In this document: piece after piece, positions 24,315 through 32,745 of the stretch
Numbering within the stretch: position 1 is the first letter of the stretch
Layout of the letters: every line of letters begins with the position of its first letter
DNA from: Nonomuraea maritima
Lineage (GTDB): Bacteria; Actinomycetota; Actinomycetes; Streptosporangiales; Streptosporangiaceae
DNA length: 64,000 nt
Reading direction: 5' to 3'
Assembly: GCF_900100395.1 (NCBI RefSeq)
Contig: NZ_FNFB01000022.1
Span: 57,956 to 121,955 of the forward strand
Notes under the pieces: generated by a model
What the model saw: only the letters and a program-made list of their open reading frames with translations
The model's database searches: none
What the model was told of the DNA's origin: nothing
Translations under genes and position numbers: made by a program

Positions 24315-25394
24315 GTGACCGACGTCTTCGGCACGTCCCACAAGGACGTCCACGAGCAGGTCGTGTTCTGCGCCGACGAGCAGAGCGGCCTGCGCGCCAT
24401 CATCGCCATTCACAACACGGCGCTGGGCCCGGCCCTCGGCGGCACGCGGTTCTACCCGTACGAGAACGAGCAGGCGGCCCTGGCCGACGTGCTCAACCTG
24501 GCCAAGGGCATGGCCTACAAGAATGCGCTGGCGGGTCTCGACCTCGGCGGCGGCAAGGCCGTCATCATCGGCGACCCGACCCGTGACAAGAGCGAGGCGC
24601 TGCTGCGGGCGTACGGCAGGTTCGTCGAGTCGCTCGGCGGGCGCTACATCACCGCGTGCGACGTCGGCACCTACAGCGAGGACATGGACATCGTCGCCCG
24701 CGAGTCGCGTTTCGTGACCGGGCGCACGGTCGCCAACGGCGGGGCCGGTGACTCCTCCATCCTGACCGCGTTCGGCGTGTTCCAGGGCATGCGGGCCTCG
24801 GCCGAGCGGGCCTTCGGCACGCCTTCCCTGCGTGGCCGGCGGGTCGGCGTCGAAGGCGTCGGCAAGGTCGGCCACCGTCTCGTCGAGCTGCTGCGCGAGG
24901 ACGGCGCCGAGGTCGTGGTCTGCGACGTCAGCGCGCGGGCCGTCGAGGCCGTGCGCAGGCGCCACCCCGAGGTCGACGTCGTGGCCGACGCGAAGGCGCT
25001 GATCACCTCCGACATCGACGTCTACGCGCCGTGCGCGCTCGGCGGGGCGCTCGACGACGACACCGTGGCCTCCCTGCGCGCCGCGATCGTCTGCGGCGCG
25101 GCCAACAACCAGCTCGCCCACCCGGGCGTGGAGAAGCAGCTCGCCGACCGCGGCATCCTGTACGCGCCCGACTACGTCGTCAACTCCGGCGGCGTGATCC
25201 AGGTCGCCGACGAGATCGGCGGCTTCGACATGGAACGCGCCAGAGCCAAGGCCGCTCAGATCTACGACACGACTCTGAAGATCTTCGAGATCGCCGCTGA
25301 GGAGGGCGTCCCGCCGGCGGTCGCAGCAGATAGGCTGGCAGAGCGCAGAATGTCGGAAGTCGGGCGCATTCGGGCCATTTGGCTGGGCCGCTGA
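24315..25394 (+). CDS. vdh: Leucine/valine dehydrogenase (Glu/Leu/Phe/Val family)
   Basis: The protein has 359 residues from GTG 24315 after AGGGAG. It deaminates branched-chain amino acids to the 2-oxo acids using NAD. K69 and K81 lie in the substrate-binding block (KGMAYKNALAGLDLGGGK), and the coenzyme domain has GVEGVGKVGHRLVELL, then the acidic residue in VVVCDVS. Related streptomycete valine dehydrogenase supplies acyl precursors from valine. The 2-oxo acids could feed the E1-E2 complex encoded at 46014-49515. Confidence 0.93.
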   Translation: MTDVFGTSHKDVHEQVVFCADEQSGLRAIIAIHNTALGPALGGTRFYPYENEQAALADVLNLAKGMAYKNALAGLDLGGGKAVIIGDPTRDKSEALLRAYGRFVESLGGRYITACDVGTYSEDMDIVARESRFVTGRTVANGGAGDSSILTAFGVFQGMRASAERAFGTPSLRGRRVGVEGVGKVGHRLVELLREDGAEVVVCDVSARAVEAVRRRHPEVDVVADAKALITSDIDVYAPCALGGALDDDTVASLRAAIVCGAANNQLAHPGVEKQLADRGILYAPDYVVNSGGVIQVADEIGGFDMERARAKAAQIYDTTLKIFEIAAEEGVPPAVAADRLAERRMSEVGRIRAIWLGR

Positions 25395-25508
25395 CGCCCC
25401 GCGCCCATACGACGTACCGAGCTGAGCGCAAAACAGGTACGGTAATAGGCGAACGATAGGCTGGCGCCCAAACGTAGGCGGCGTCAGTGTGTGGTGCGTT
25501 AGCGACGA

Positions 25509-25526
25509 GGGGTCGGGGACGACCCC
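25509..25526 (+). other. 5'-UTR hairpin of the DUF3073 gene
   Basis: GGGGTCG (25509-25515) pairs with CGACCCC (25520-25526) around a GGGA loop, 20 bases before the start codon of the next gene. It sits just upstream of GAGGGGG, the ribosome site. It may affect message stability or translation, with no ligand implied. Confidence 0.4.
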
Positions 25527-25545
25527 ACACGAGGGGGTCGAGCCA

Positions 25546-25776
25546 ATGGGGCGCGGCCGAGCAAAGGCCAAGCAGGTCAAGGTTGCTCGCCAGCTGAAGT
25601 ACAACAGCGGTGGCACGGATCTTGACCGTCTTCGCGACGAACTCGGGGTCGGAGACCCCGGCCGCAACGACGACGCCGACGACCTCAACGACGAGCTGGC
25701 GGATCGCTATGCCGATTACGCCGATGACTACGGCGCCGGAGACGACGACGACAGCCGTCCTTCCGGTCGTCGATAG
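25546..25776 (+). CDS. DUF3073-family small acidic protein
   Basis: A 76-residue protein from ATG 25546 beginning MGRGRAKAKQVKVARQLKY, the hallmark of DUF3073 in actinomycetes. The basic N-terminal third is followed by a very acidic tail (DDADDLNDEL, DDYGAGDDDDS). The upstream extension of the frame lacks a ribosome site. The function is unknown. The position next to valine dehydrogenase and purM is conserved. A hairpin precedes the ribosome site GAGGGGG. Confidence 0.9.
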   Translation: MGRGRAKAKQVKVARQLKYNSGGTDLDRLRDELGVGDPGRNDDADDLNDELADRYADYADDYGAGDDDDSRPSGRR

Positions 25777-25846
25777 CCGTTCTTCTGGGTGACGTGAACG
25801 AGGGCCCGGCGCTAACCCGCCGGGATCCTCGCCCACGTTCGTCGGG

Positions 25847-25870
25847 CCCCACGGGTAACCGTGGGGCTTT
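25847..25870 (+). terminator. Rho-independent terminator after DUF3073
   Basis: CCCCACGG (25847-25854) and CCGTGGGG (25859-25866) form an 8-bp stem with a GTAA loop, followed by CTTT. A weaker upstream hairpin, CCCGGCG / CGCCGGG, lies at 25804-25823. Together they would end plus-strand transcription. Confidence 0.8.
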
Positions 25871-26333
25871 CGTCACGTGACGGGGTAACCATTCCGCCCC
25901 ATCGACACAGGGGCAGCCCGCGCATGCCCGCGTGACCTCCCCGGGCCGCCCGGCTTCCCACTGCCCCGGCAGCCCCAGGGCGCAGGGCACCCCTCGACGT
26001 CCGAGTGCCCACCCGCCCCCGAACACCTTCCGGTGCGGCGCGGCTTCTCGCCCGCGTACATCTTTCCGGCGCGCACGGCTTCTCGCTGTTCCAGGGGAGT
26101 GATGGGCGGCGCGCGCGGGGGTCTCGGGTTTCCACCATGGGTGATGGGTGGCGGGTGCGTGTCCACCCGCCGAACCAGTGCGCTGATGGCTTGCCGGCGT
26201 GTTGGGTTCGGCTCTCTCGGGGTGGTCGAGGCCGTCCGGGGCCGGGGTGGGCTCCGGGCTCGCGGACAGGGTTCGGAGGGCGAGAGGGCTGTTGTTGTGG
26301 AGGGCGGCTGACGTCACCGACGTTTGCCGGGGT
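25871..26333. other. Non-coding stretch between DUF3073 and purM
   Basis: About 460 bases between the DUF3073 terminator and the purM terminator carry no ORF that I trust. The plus strand becomes strongly G-rich after 26140 (GGGTGATGGGTGGCGGG and similar). Open frames here are long only because of low stop-codon frequency, and they resemble no protein family. No tRNA-like or mobile element signature was seen. Confidence 0.5.
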
Positions 26334-26365
26334 GGAGGGAGGGCGCTGTCGGGCGCGCTCCCTCC
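26334..26365 (-). terminator. Hairpin terminator after purM
   Basis: GGAGGGAG (26334-26341) pairs with CTCCCTCC (26358-26365), and the inside closes with GCGC/GCGC after one mismatch. It lies just beyond the purM stop codon on the minus strand, where transcription should end. Confidence 0.65.
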
Positions 26366-26371
26366 TGAACG

Positions 26372-27409
26372 TCAGCGGTAGCGGGCCTGGCCCGTACCGG
26401 GGACGATCTCGCCCAGGACCCAGGCGGGCAGGCCACGTGCGGCGAGCAGCCGCATCGCCTCGTCGGCCGCGTCGGCGGCCACCACGGCCGCCATGCCCAC
26501 ACCCAGGTTGAACGTACGGTCCATGTCGGGCTGGGCGATGCGCCCGTGCCCGGCGAGCACCTCGAAGATCGCGGGCGGTGTCCAGGACGAGCGGTCGAGC
26601 ACCGCGTCGAGGTGGCCGGGCAGCGACCGCGACAGGTTGCCCTCGATGCCGCCACCGGTGATGTGCGCGTAGGCGTGCACCTCGACCGCGCGCGCCAGCT
26701 CGAGGCAGTCGAGCGAGTAGATGCGCGTCGGCTCCAGCAGCTCCTCGCCGAGCGGACGGCCCAGCTCGGGCAGCACCGCGTCGAGCGACAGCTCAGCCTC
26801 ACGCAGCACGTGACGCACCAGGGAGTAGCCGTTGGAGTGGACGCCTGAGGAGGCCAGCCCCAGCACGACGTCACCCTCGGCGACCCGCTCGGGCCCGAGC
26901 ATGTCGGACGCCTCCACCACGCCGGTTCCGGCCCCCGCGAGGTCGTACTCGTCGGGGCCCATCGCGCCCGGGTGCTCGGCGGTCTCGCCGCCCACGAGCG
27001 CGGCGCCGGCCAGGCGGCAGCCCTCGGCGACCCCGCCGACGATCTCGGCGACGCGCTCGGGCACCACCTTGCCGCAGGCGATGTAGTCGGTCATGAACAG
27101 CGGCTCGGCCCCGCAGACCACGAGGTCGTCGAGGACCATGCCGACCAGGTCGATGCCGATCGTGTCGTGCTTGCCGTACCGCTGGGCGATCATGACCTTG
27201 GTGCCGACGCCGTCGGTCGAGGTGGCCAGCAGCGGACGCCGGTAACGCAGCAGGGCCGAGGCGTCGAACAGGCCGGCGAAGCCGCTGGCGTCGTCGACCA
27301 CCTCGGGGCGCCGCGACCGCGCGACCTTGTCCTTCATCAGGTCGACGGCCCGCTCGCCCGCCGCGATGTCGACGCCGGCGGCCTCGTAGGTGCTGCTCTG
27401 GTTGGTCAC
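26372..27409 (-). CDS. purM: Phosphoribosylformylglycinamidine cyclo-ligase (AIR synthetase)
   Basis: The protein has 345 residues from GTG 27409. It converts FGAM to AIR with ATP, the fifth step of purine synthesis. Conserved blocks are STDGVGTKVMIAQ, DLVGMVLDDLVVCGAEPLF, VGGETAEHPG and HITGGGIEGN. The start codon overlaps the purF stop (GTGA), so the two genes are translationally coupled, and a hairpin ends the operon. Confidence 0.97.
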   Translation of the reverse strand: MTNQSSTYEAAGVDIAAGERAVDLMKDKVARSRRPEVVDDASGFAGLFDASALLRYRRPLLATSTDGVGTKVMIAQRYGKHDTIGIDLVGMVLDDLVVCGAEPLFMTDYIACGKVVPERVAEIVGGVAEGCRLAGAALVGGETAEHPGAMGPDEYDLAGAGTGVVEASDMLGPERVAEGDVVLGLASSGVHSNGYSLVRHVLREAELSLDAVLPELGRPLGEELLEPTRIYSLDCLELARAVEVHAYAHITGGGIEGNLSRSLPGHLDAVLDRSSWTPPAIFEVLAGHGRIAQPDMDRTFNLGVGMAAVVAADAADEAMRLLAARGLPAWVLGEIVPGTGQARYR

Positions 27410-28842
27410 GCCTTGCTCTCCAGCACGAACTTGCCGACGTTGTCCTGGTCGATCGCGATCGGGTACTCGCCCGTGAAGCAGGCGCGGCACAGCCGGTCGG
27501 ACGGAATGGTGGTGGCCTGCGTCAGGCCCTCCAGGGAGATGTAGCCGAGGGAGTCGGCGCCCAGCGAGGCTCGGATCTCCTCGACCGACAGCGAACCGGC
27601 GATCAGCTCGGCCCGCGTGGCGAAGTCGATGCCGTAGAAGCACGGCCAGGCGACCGGCGGCGACGAGATGCGGACGTGCACCTCGCGGGCCCCCGCCTCG
27701 CGCAGCATCCGGACGATCGCCCGCTGGGTGTTGCCGCGCACGATGGAGTCGTCGACGACGACCAGCCGCTTGCCCTCCACGACCTCGCGCAGCGGGTTGA
27801 GCTTGAGCCGGATGCCGAGCTGGCGGATCGTCTGCGACGGCTGGATGAACGTGCGGCCGACGTAGGAGTTCTTCACCAGGCCCTGCCCGTACGGGATGCC
27901 GCTCTCCTCGGCGTATCCCACGGCCGCCGGGGTGCCGGACTCGGGCGTGGGGATGACCAGGTCGGCCTCGACCGGGTGTTCGCGGGCCAGCACGCGGCCG
28001 ACCTCGACCCGGGTGACCTGCACGCCACGCCCGGCGATGGTGGTGTCGGGGCGGGCGAGGTAGACGTACTCGAACAGGCAGCCCTTCGGCTCGGCGAGGG
28101 CGAAGCGCCGCGAACGGACGCCACGCTCGTCGATCGTGAGCAGCTCGCCCGGCTCGACCTCGCGGACGAACGTGGCGCCCACGATGTCGAGGGCGGCCGT
28201 CTCGGAGGCCACCACCCAGCCGCGCTCGAGCCGGCCGAGGACCAGCGGGCGGATGCCCTGCGGGTCGCGGGCCGCGTACAGCGTCTTCTCGTCCATGAAC
28301 ACGAGCGTGTAGGCGCCCTTGACCTGCGGGAGCAGCTCCGCGGCGGCGTCCTCGATGGAACGGCTGCGGTCCTGCGCGAGCAGCGAGGTGAGGACCTCGG
28401 TGTCGGTGGTGGCGCGGATGGTGTCGGGGTTGACCCGCTCGGCCAGTTCTGGAGTGTTGATGAGGTTGCCGTTGTGGGCCAGCGCGAGCCCGCCGACCTC
28501 GGTGGAGCTCAGGGTCGGCTGCGCGTTCTCCCACACGCTGGACCCCGTGGTGGAGTAGCGGCAGTGGCCGATGGCCAGATGTCCGCGCAGGGTGCCGAGC
28601 ACGGACTCGTCGAAGACCTGGGCCACGAGGCCCATGTCCTTGTAGACGAGAATGCGGCTACCCTCGCTGACCGCGATGCCCGCGGACTCCTGGCCGCGGT
28701 GCTGCAACGCGTACAGCCCGTAGTAGGTGAGCTTGGAAACTTCCTCGCCCGGAGCCCAGACGCCGAAGACGCCACAGGCGTCTTTTGGTGCGCGGTCGTG
28801 GGGGTCCAGGTCATGGCCGAGCCGGCCGTCGCCCTTCAGCAC
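27406..28842 (-). CDS. purF: Amidophosphoribosyltransferase
   Basis: The protein has 478 residues from ATG 28842. It makes phosphoribosylamine from PRPP and glutamine, the first committed step of purine synthesis. A short propeptide of about 22 residues precedes the catalytic C23 (KDACGVFGVW), which becomes N-terminal after self-cleavage. The glutaminase domain runs to about residue 240, and the PRPP site is VVVDDSIVRGNT. Cysteines in DRLCRACFTGEYP and nearby fit the Fe-S-cluster-containing Bacillus-type enzyme. Confidence 0.97.
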   Translation of the reverse strand: MLKGDGRLGHDLDPHDRAPKDACGVFGVWAPGEEVSKLTYYGLYALQHRGQESAGIAVSEGSRILVYKDMGLVAQVFDESVLGTLRGHLAIGHCRYSTTGSSVWENAQPTLSSTEVGGLALAHNGNLINTPELAERVNPDTIRATTDTEVLTSLLAQDRSRSIEDAAAELLPQVKGAYTLVFMDEKTLYAARDPQGIRPLVLGRLERGWVVASETAALDIVGATFVREVEPGELLTIDERGVRSRRFALAEPKGCLFEYVYLARPDTTIAGRGVQVTRVEVGRVLAREHPVEADLVIPTPESGTPAAVGYAEESGIPYGQGLVKNSYVGRTFIQPSQTIRQLGIRLKLNPLREVVEGKRLVVVDDSIVRGNTQRAIVRMLREAGAREVHVRISSPPVAWPCFYGIDFATRAELIAGSLSVEEIRASLGADSLGYISLEGLTQATTIPSDRLCRACFTGEYPIAIDQDNVGKFVLESKA

Positions 28843-29035
28843 ATGCTCAGTTTAGGTTGCCCGATTCCATGCTCGCGCACCAGGGCCGATGATCACTGTG
28901 CGTGAGCGGACCTCCCGGCGTTCGATCCGTCGCGGACGATCTCTCCCGTGAGGTCGCGGTTGGCGGCCGAGCCGAGGAAGAGGCAGCTGACTGGAGTCGC
29001 TGTCGTGCCGGCAAGGCTCGTTCGCCCCCGGCGAG

Positions 29036-29259
29036 AACGGCGTGGCCCGGACGAGGCGGGCGAGCAGGGCGCGTTCGTCGGCGGCTCGACGCCCAGCCGG
29101 GCGATCAGCTCGCCCTGGTGAGGTCGTCCTCTTTCCACAGCTGGTTGAGCAGCATCTCCTGACCCGGGTGGAGTCCGAGCGGACCATCGCGGCGGCCGGC
29201 CGCTTGCGGCTCGTCCTGACAACCTTGATCAAGGCGTACATCAGGGTCTCGTCCAGCAT
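29036..29259 (-). pseudogene. Decayed MarR-family regulator gene
   Basis: From ATG 29259 the frame begins MLDETLMYALIKVV, then shifts. A second frame reads GPLGLHPGQEMLLNQLWKED-DLT, and a third frame reads GELIARLGVEPPT, the typical order of a MarR helix-turn-helix protein. The recognition helix and wing are then missing and a fragment DERALLARLVRAT, typical of the MarR C-terminus, follows in yet another frame. At least two frameshifts and an internal deletion are needed, so it is not functional. Downstream to 28852, weak remnants (such as SCLFLGSAANRDLTGEI) are not assigned. Reads or assembly errors could fake single shifts but not the missing segment. Confidence 0.75.
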
Positions 29260-29272
29260 GCCCTCATCTTGC

Positions 29273-29304
29273 CGGTCGCCTGGTGTTTTGGCACAAGGCG
29301 ACCG
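29273..29304. repeat. 9-bp inverted repeat next to the MarR pseudogene
   Basis: CGGTCGCCT (29273-29281) and AGGCGACCG (29296-29304) are perfect arms with a 14-base loop that itself contains GTG...CAC. It lies just upstream of the decayed MarR start and could be a former operator or an RNA hairpin. No ligand or regulator is assigned. Confidence 0.45.
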
Positions 29305-29401
29305 AAGTTTCGGCAGGGTCTTACCGTGTCATGCGGTTTAACGGGGGCCTTCCGCGTAAGGGTGAATCATCCGGTATGCAAACCCGTCGGGAGACGCAGA
29401 C

Positions 29402-30232
29402 GTGACCACACCTGGGGATCCGAACTCGCCCAGCCCGCGCGACGAGAACCGCCCCGAGGACCGCCCCGGTGGCGACGCCGAGAGCCGCCCCGACGCGGGC
29501 GGATCCGGGGACGAACCAGCGGAGCCGCCTGTCGAGCCGCGTCCGGCAGAGTCGGCTCATCCGGATCTGCCCACCGCGCCGGAGACCCGGCCGCCTGCCG
29601 GTGGCGACGAGGAGGCCACCCAGGTGTTCCAGGTCCCGGGTGGCACGCCGCCCTACCCCGGCTGGGAGAACCACCCGCCGCAGGACGAGGGACCCGTTCG
29701 CCAGGGGCCGTCGCGGTTCGAGGAGCCGGAGGCCGCGGCGCACGACACGCCGGGCCAGGGGGAGGGCGGGGGAGGTGTCCCGCCGTACGGGAGCGCGCCG
29801 CGCGACGAGGGGCCGGCGGTGCCGGGGACGACCCCCTCCAGCCCGTACGGAGGCGCGCCCGGCTACCCGCCCCCGCCGCCTCCTGGATCGCCCTACGGCG
29901 GGCCGGGCGGCGGCTACGGACCGCCCCGGCAGGGCAGCGGCCTCGCGACCGCCTCGCTCGTCCTCGGTGTGGCGAGCCCGTTCCTGGTGTTCGTCTGCTT
30001 CACCGGGGTGATCACGGCGATCCTGTCGATCATCTTCGGCTGCGTGGCGCTGGCCAAGCGCGTCGGCAGGGGCCGCGCCATCGCCGGCATCGTGATCAGC
30101 GCGCTGTCGCTGGTGCTGTTCGCGATCGTGGCGATCTGGTTCTGGAACGTGGTGGAGGCCTGCGCCCATCTGCCGACGCCGGAGGCCGACCGGTGCGTCC
30201 AGGAGCGGTTGCCCTGGACGGAGAGTCGCTAG
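29402..30232 (+). CDS. DUF4190 membrane protein with long Pro/Gly-rich N-terminus
   Basis: The protein has 276 residues from GTG 29402. Residues 1-175 are disordered and rich in Pro, Gly, Glu and Asp, with repeated PYGG-type segments. Two or three membrane helices follow (about 180-245) in a DUF4190 pattern: LATASLVLGVASPFLVFV, AILSIIFGCVALAKR and IAGIVISALSLVLF. The C-terminal tail after the last helix is short. The function is unknown; actinomycete relatives are common. The stop overlaps the convergent sterol-carrier gene by four bases. Confidence 0.85.
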   Translation: MTTPGDPNSPSPRDENRPEDRPGGDAESRPDAGGSGDEPAEPPVEPRPAESAHPDLPTAPETRPPAGGDEEATQVFQVPGGTPPYPGWENHPPQDEGPVRQGPSRFEEPEAAAHDTPGQGEGGGGVPPYGSAPRDEGPAVPGTTPSSPYGGAPGYPPPPPPGSPYGGPGGGYGPPRQGSGLATASLVLGVASPFLVFVCFTGVITAILSIIFGCVALAKRVGRGRAIAGIVISALSLVLFAIVAIWFWNVVEACAHLPTPEADRCVQERLPWTESR

Positions 30233-30666
30233 AGGGGGAGATGCTCCGACAGGTCGGCGCGCGATCCGCTGGCGGAGACCGCGCCCTTGGCCATGGCCTC
30301 GTCCCACGTCATGCGGCCGAGCGCCAGCGCGATCCAGGTGTGGCCGTCCATCTCCACGACGTTGGGCGGGGTGCCGCGCGTGTGGCGGGGGCCCGCGATG
30401 GCCTGGACGGCGGCGTACGGCGGCACGCGCACCTCGACGGTGCGGCCGGGGGCCGCGGTGGCGAGCCGGTCGAGCAGGTGACGCACGGCGAACCTGGCGG
30501 CGTCGCGCTCGGGGCGCAGCCCCCGCTCGTAGGCGGTCAGCACGGCGGCGACGAGCGCGCCGGGAAGGGCGGCGGCGGGGCCGTCGTAGGGCGGCTCCTC
30601 CAGGGCGACGAGCTGGGCGTCGAGCGCCGACCTCAACTTTTCCTCATCCATCTTGCGTGGTGGCAC
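30229..30666 (-). CDS. Sterol-carrier-family protein
   Basis: The protein has 145 residues from GTG 30666, or 140 from ATG 30651. The central domain, with VEVRVPPYAAVQAIAGPRH then TWIALALGRMTWDEA, matches the SCP2-like (sterol carrier) domain proteins that in actinomycetes typically sit near purF. They probably bind a hydrophobic ligand; none is known here. It diverges from the PhoX-like gene. Confidence 0.82.
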   Translation of the reverse strand: MPPRKMDEEKLRSALDAQLVALEEPPYDGPAAALPGALVAAVLTAYERGLRPERDAARFAVRHLLDRLATAAPGRTVEVRVPPYAAVQAIAGPRHTRGTPPNVVEMDGHTWIALALGRMTWDEAMAKGAVSASGSRADLSEHLPL

Positions 30667-30737
30667 GCCACCATTGTGTCGCGGCAATCGTTCATCAGGA
30701 CGAGGAGTGTCGTCTTCGGCGCGACGATGGAGGACCT

Positions 30738-32711
30738 GTGACGAACCCCACCGAGGGCAGGCGGTGGCTCCCTCACACAACCGGCCGTTCGGCGCTGACC
30801 TGCAGATTCCGCTGCGGCAACGCCTGCGCGCACGAGGTGGCCAACACCTCGGGCAACGCCTACTTCTGCGACGTGGTCGAGGAGGCGCTGTCGCGCCGCG
30901 GCGTGCTGCGCGCGGGCGTCCTGGGCGCGCTCGTGGCGGGCACGGCGAGGGCGTGCGCCGACCCGGTGCCGGCCGCGGAACACGAGGCGGGTGCGCCCGC
31001 CGACGGCGGCCTGAGCTTCGAGCCGGTTCCGCCGAACACGGAGGACGCGCTGCGCGTCCCCGACGGCTACCGGTCGTCCGTCGTGGTGCGCTGGGGCGAC
31101 CCGGTGCTGCCCGGCGCTCCCGCGTTCGACTTCGACGACCAGAGCGCCGAGGCGCAGGGCAAGCAGTTCGGTTACAACTGCGACTTCGTGACGATGTTCC
31201 CGATGGGCCGCGACCGTGCGCTGCTGTGGGTGAACCACGAGTACACGGCCGAGAGTCTGATGTTCCGCGGGTACACGAACGGGACGTCCGCGACCGAGGA
31301 GCAGATCAGGATCGCGATGGCCGCGCACGGCGGCTCGGTCGTGGAGATCGAGCGTGCCGGCGCGACCGGCCGGTGGCAGCTGGTCACGAAGGGCGCCCGG
31401 CGCTACAACCGGCGGATCACCGCGCACACCCCGATGCGCTTCAGCGGGCCGGCCGCGGGCGGCGACCTGCTGCGGACGGCCGCCGACCCCGAGGGCGTCA
31501 GGCCCGTCGGCATGCTGAACAACTGCGCGGGGGGCACGACCCCGTGGGGCACGGTGCTGACCGCCGAGGAGAACATCGACCAGTACTTCGTCAACGGCAG
31601 GAAGGTGCCGGAGGCGCAGCGGTCGTACATCGCCCGGTACACGATCCCCTCGGGCGTCCCGGCCGACAGCCGCCGGTTCGACCGGGTGGACGAGCGCTTC
31701 GACCTCGCCAAGCACCCGAACGAGGCCAACCGGTTCGGGTGGATCGTGGAGATCGACCCGTTCGACCCCGGCTCGACGCCGGTCAAGCGCACCGCGCTCG
31801 GCCGGTTCAAGCACGAGGCCGCCAACACGACGCTCTCCCGTGACGGCCGCCTGGTCGTCTACATGGGTGACGACTCACGCCACGAGTACGTCTACAAGTA
31901 CGTCTCGAACGACCGCTACATCCAGGGCTTCGACCGGCACAACCGCACGCTGCTGGACGAGGGCACCCTGTACGCCGCCAGATTCACGGGCCCGGCCGGC
32001 GAGTGGATCCGGCTGGTGTCGGGCGACAGGTCGTACGTGGAGGGCATGTCGGCCGTGGAGGTGCTGGTCCACACGCGGGTCGCGGCCGACAGGGCGGGCG
32101 CCACCAAGATGGACCGTCCCGAGGACGTGGAGCGCAACCCGGTCACCGGCGGCGTGTACGTGGCGCTGACCAACAACACCCGCCGGACACCGGCGGAGGT
32201 CGACGCGGCCAACCCGCGCGCGGCGAACAAGCACGGCCACGTCCTGGAGATCGTCGAGCGGGACGGCGACGCGGCCGCGACGTCCTTCGCCTGGTCGCTG
32301 CCGCTGGTGTGCGGTGACCCGAAGGACCCGGCCACCTACTTCGCCGGCTACGACAAGTCGAAGGTCTCGCCGATCTCCTGCCCGGACAACCTCGCGTTCG
32401 ACCGCGACGGCAACCTGTGGATCTCCACGGACGGCAACGCGCTCGGCGCCAACGACGGCCTGTTCGTGATGCCGGTGCGGGGCGAGGAGCGCGGTCACCT
32501 GCGGCAGTTCCTGAGCGTCCCGGTCGGCGCCGAGACGTGCGGCCCGATGGTGACCGAGGACCAGCTCAGCGTCTTCGTGGCGGTGCAGCACCCGGGCGAG
32601 GTCAGCGGCGCCACCCCCGACCGTCCGGCCAGCCGCTGGCCCGACGACCGGCAGCCGCGCCCGTCGGTCGCGGTGGTGTGGCACGAGGGCGGCGAGCGGA
32701 TCGGCAGTTGA
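30738..32711 (+). CDS. PhoX-family (DUF839) phosphatase-like protein, Tat-exported
   Basis: The protein has 657 residues from GTG 30738 after GGAGGA. An N-terminal segment (about 1-48) precedes a twin-arginine-like signal SRRGVLRAGVLGALVAG, ending near the ARACA cysteine. The rest is a PhoX/DUF839 beta-propeller: GYNCDFVTMFPMG, WVNHEY, NNCAGGTTPWGT, TAEENI and GDDSRHEYVYK are the kind of blocks that hold calcium and iron in PhoX. It is likely a calcium-dependent exported phosphatase-like protein, possibly supplying phosphate. The TGA stop overlaps the -35 box of the next gene's promoter. Confidence 0.88.
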   Translation: MTNPTEGRRWLPHTTGRSALTCRFRCGNACAHEVANTSGNAYFCDVVEEALSRRGVLRAGVLGALVAGTARACADPVPAAEHEAGAPADGGLSFEPVPPNTEDALRVPDGYRSSVVVRWGDPVLPGAPAFDFDDQSAEAQGKQFGYNCDFVTMFPMGRDRALLWVNHEYTAESLMFRGYTNGTSATEEQIRIAMAAHGGSVVEIERAGATGRWQLVTKGARRYNRRITAHTPMRFSGPAAGGDLLRTAADPEGVRPVGMLNNCAGGTTPWGTVLTAEENIDQYFVNGRKVPEAQRSYIARYTIPSGVPADSRRFDRVDERFDLAKHPNEANRFGWIVEIDPFDPGSTPVKRTALGRFKHEAANTTLSRDGRLVVYMGDDSRHEYVYKYVSNDRYIQGFDRHNRTLLDEGTLYAARFTGPAGEWIRLVSGDRSYVEGMSAVEVLVHTRVAADRAGATKMDRPEDVERNPVTGGVYVALTNNTRRTPAEVDAANPRAANKHGHVLEIVERDGDAAATSFAWSLPLVCGDPKDPATYFAGYDKSKVSPISCPDNLAFDRDGNLWISTDGNALGANDGLFVMPVRGEERGHLRQFLSVPVGAETCGPMVTEDQLSVFVAVQHPGEVSGATPDRPASRWPDDRQPRPSVAVVWHEGGERIGS

Positions 32712-32738
32712 CCTCAAGTTAAGTTGAGCCTCTACCGT
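32708..32738 (+). promoter_or_regulatory. SoxR/MerR-type promoter with 19-bp spacer
   Basis: TTGACC (32708-32713) and TACCGT (32733-32738) are separated by exactly 19 bases, the overlong spacer that MerR-family activators correct. Within it, CTCAA (32713-32717) and TTGAG (32724-32728) form the dyad of a SoxR-box-like sequence, CCTCAAGTTAAGTTGAG, close to the known SoxR site. The predicted start lies about seven bases after the -10 box, at or next to ATG 32746, so the transcript is probably leaderless. Confidence 0.72.
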
Positions 32739-32745
32739 CCATGTC

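Noticed and set aside
25685..26317. A 210-codon minus-strand frame next to purM
   Set aside because: It lacks a ribosome site and family similarity, overlaps DUF3073, and its composition is random-like.
28852..29259. A 135-codon minus-strand frame as an intact gene
   Set aside because: Its fragments match MarR motifs in different frames, so it is treated as a pseudogene.
30690..30715. GTTCATC-type half-site upstream of the PhoX-like gene considered as a PHO box
   Set aside because: Only one unit is seen, and the next 11 bases do not repeat it.
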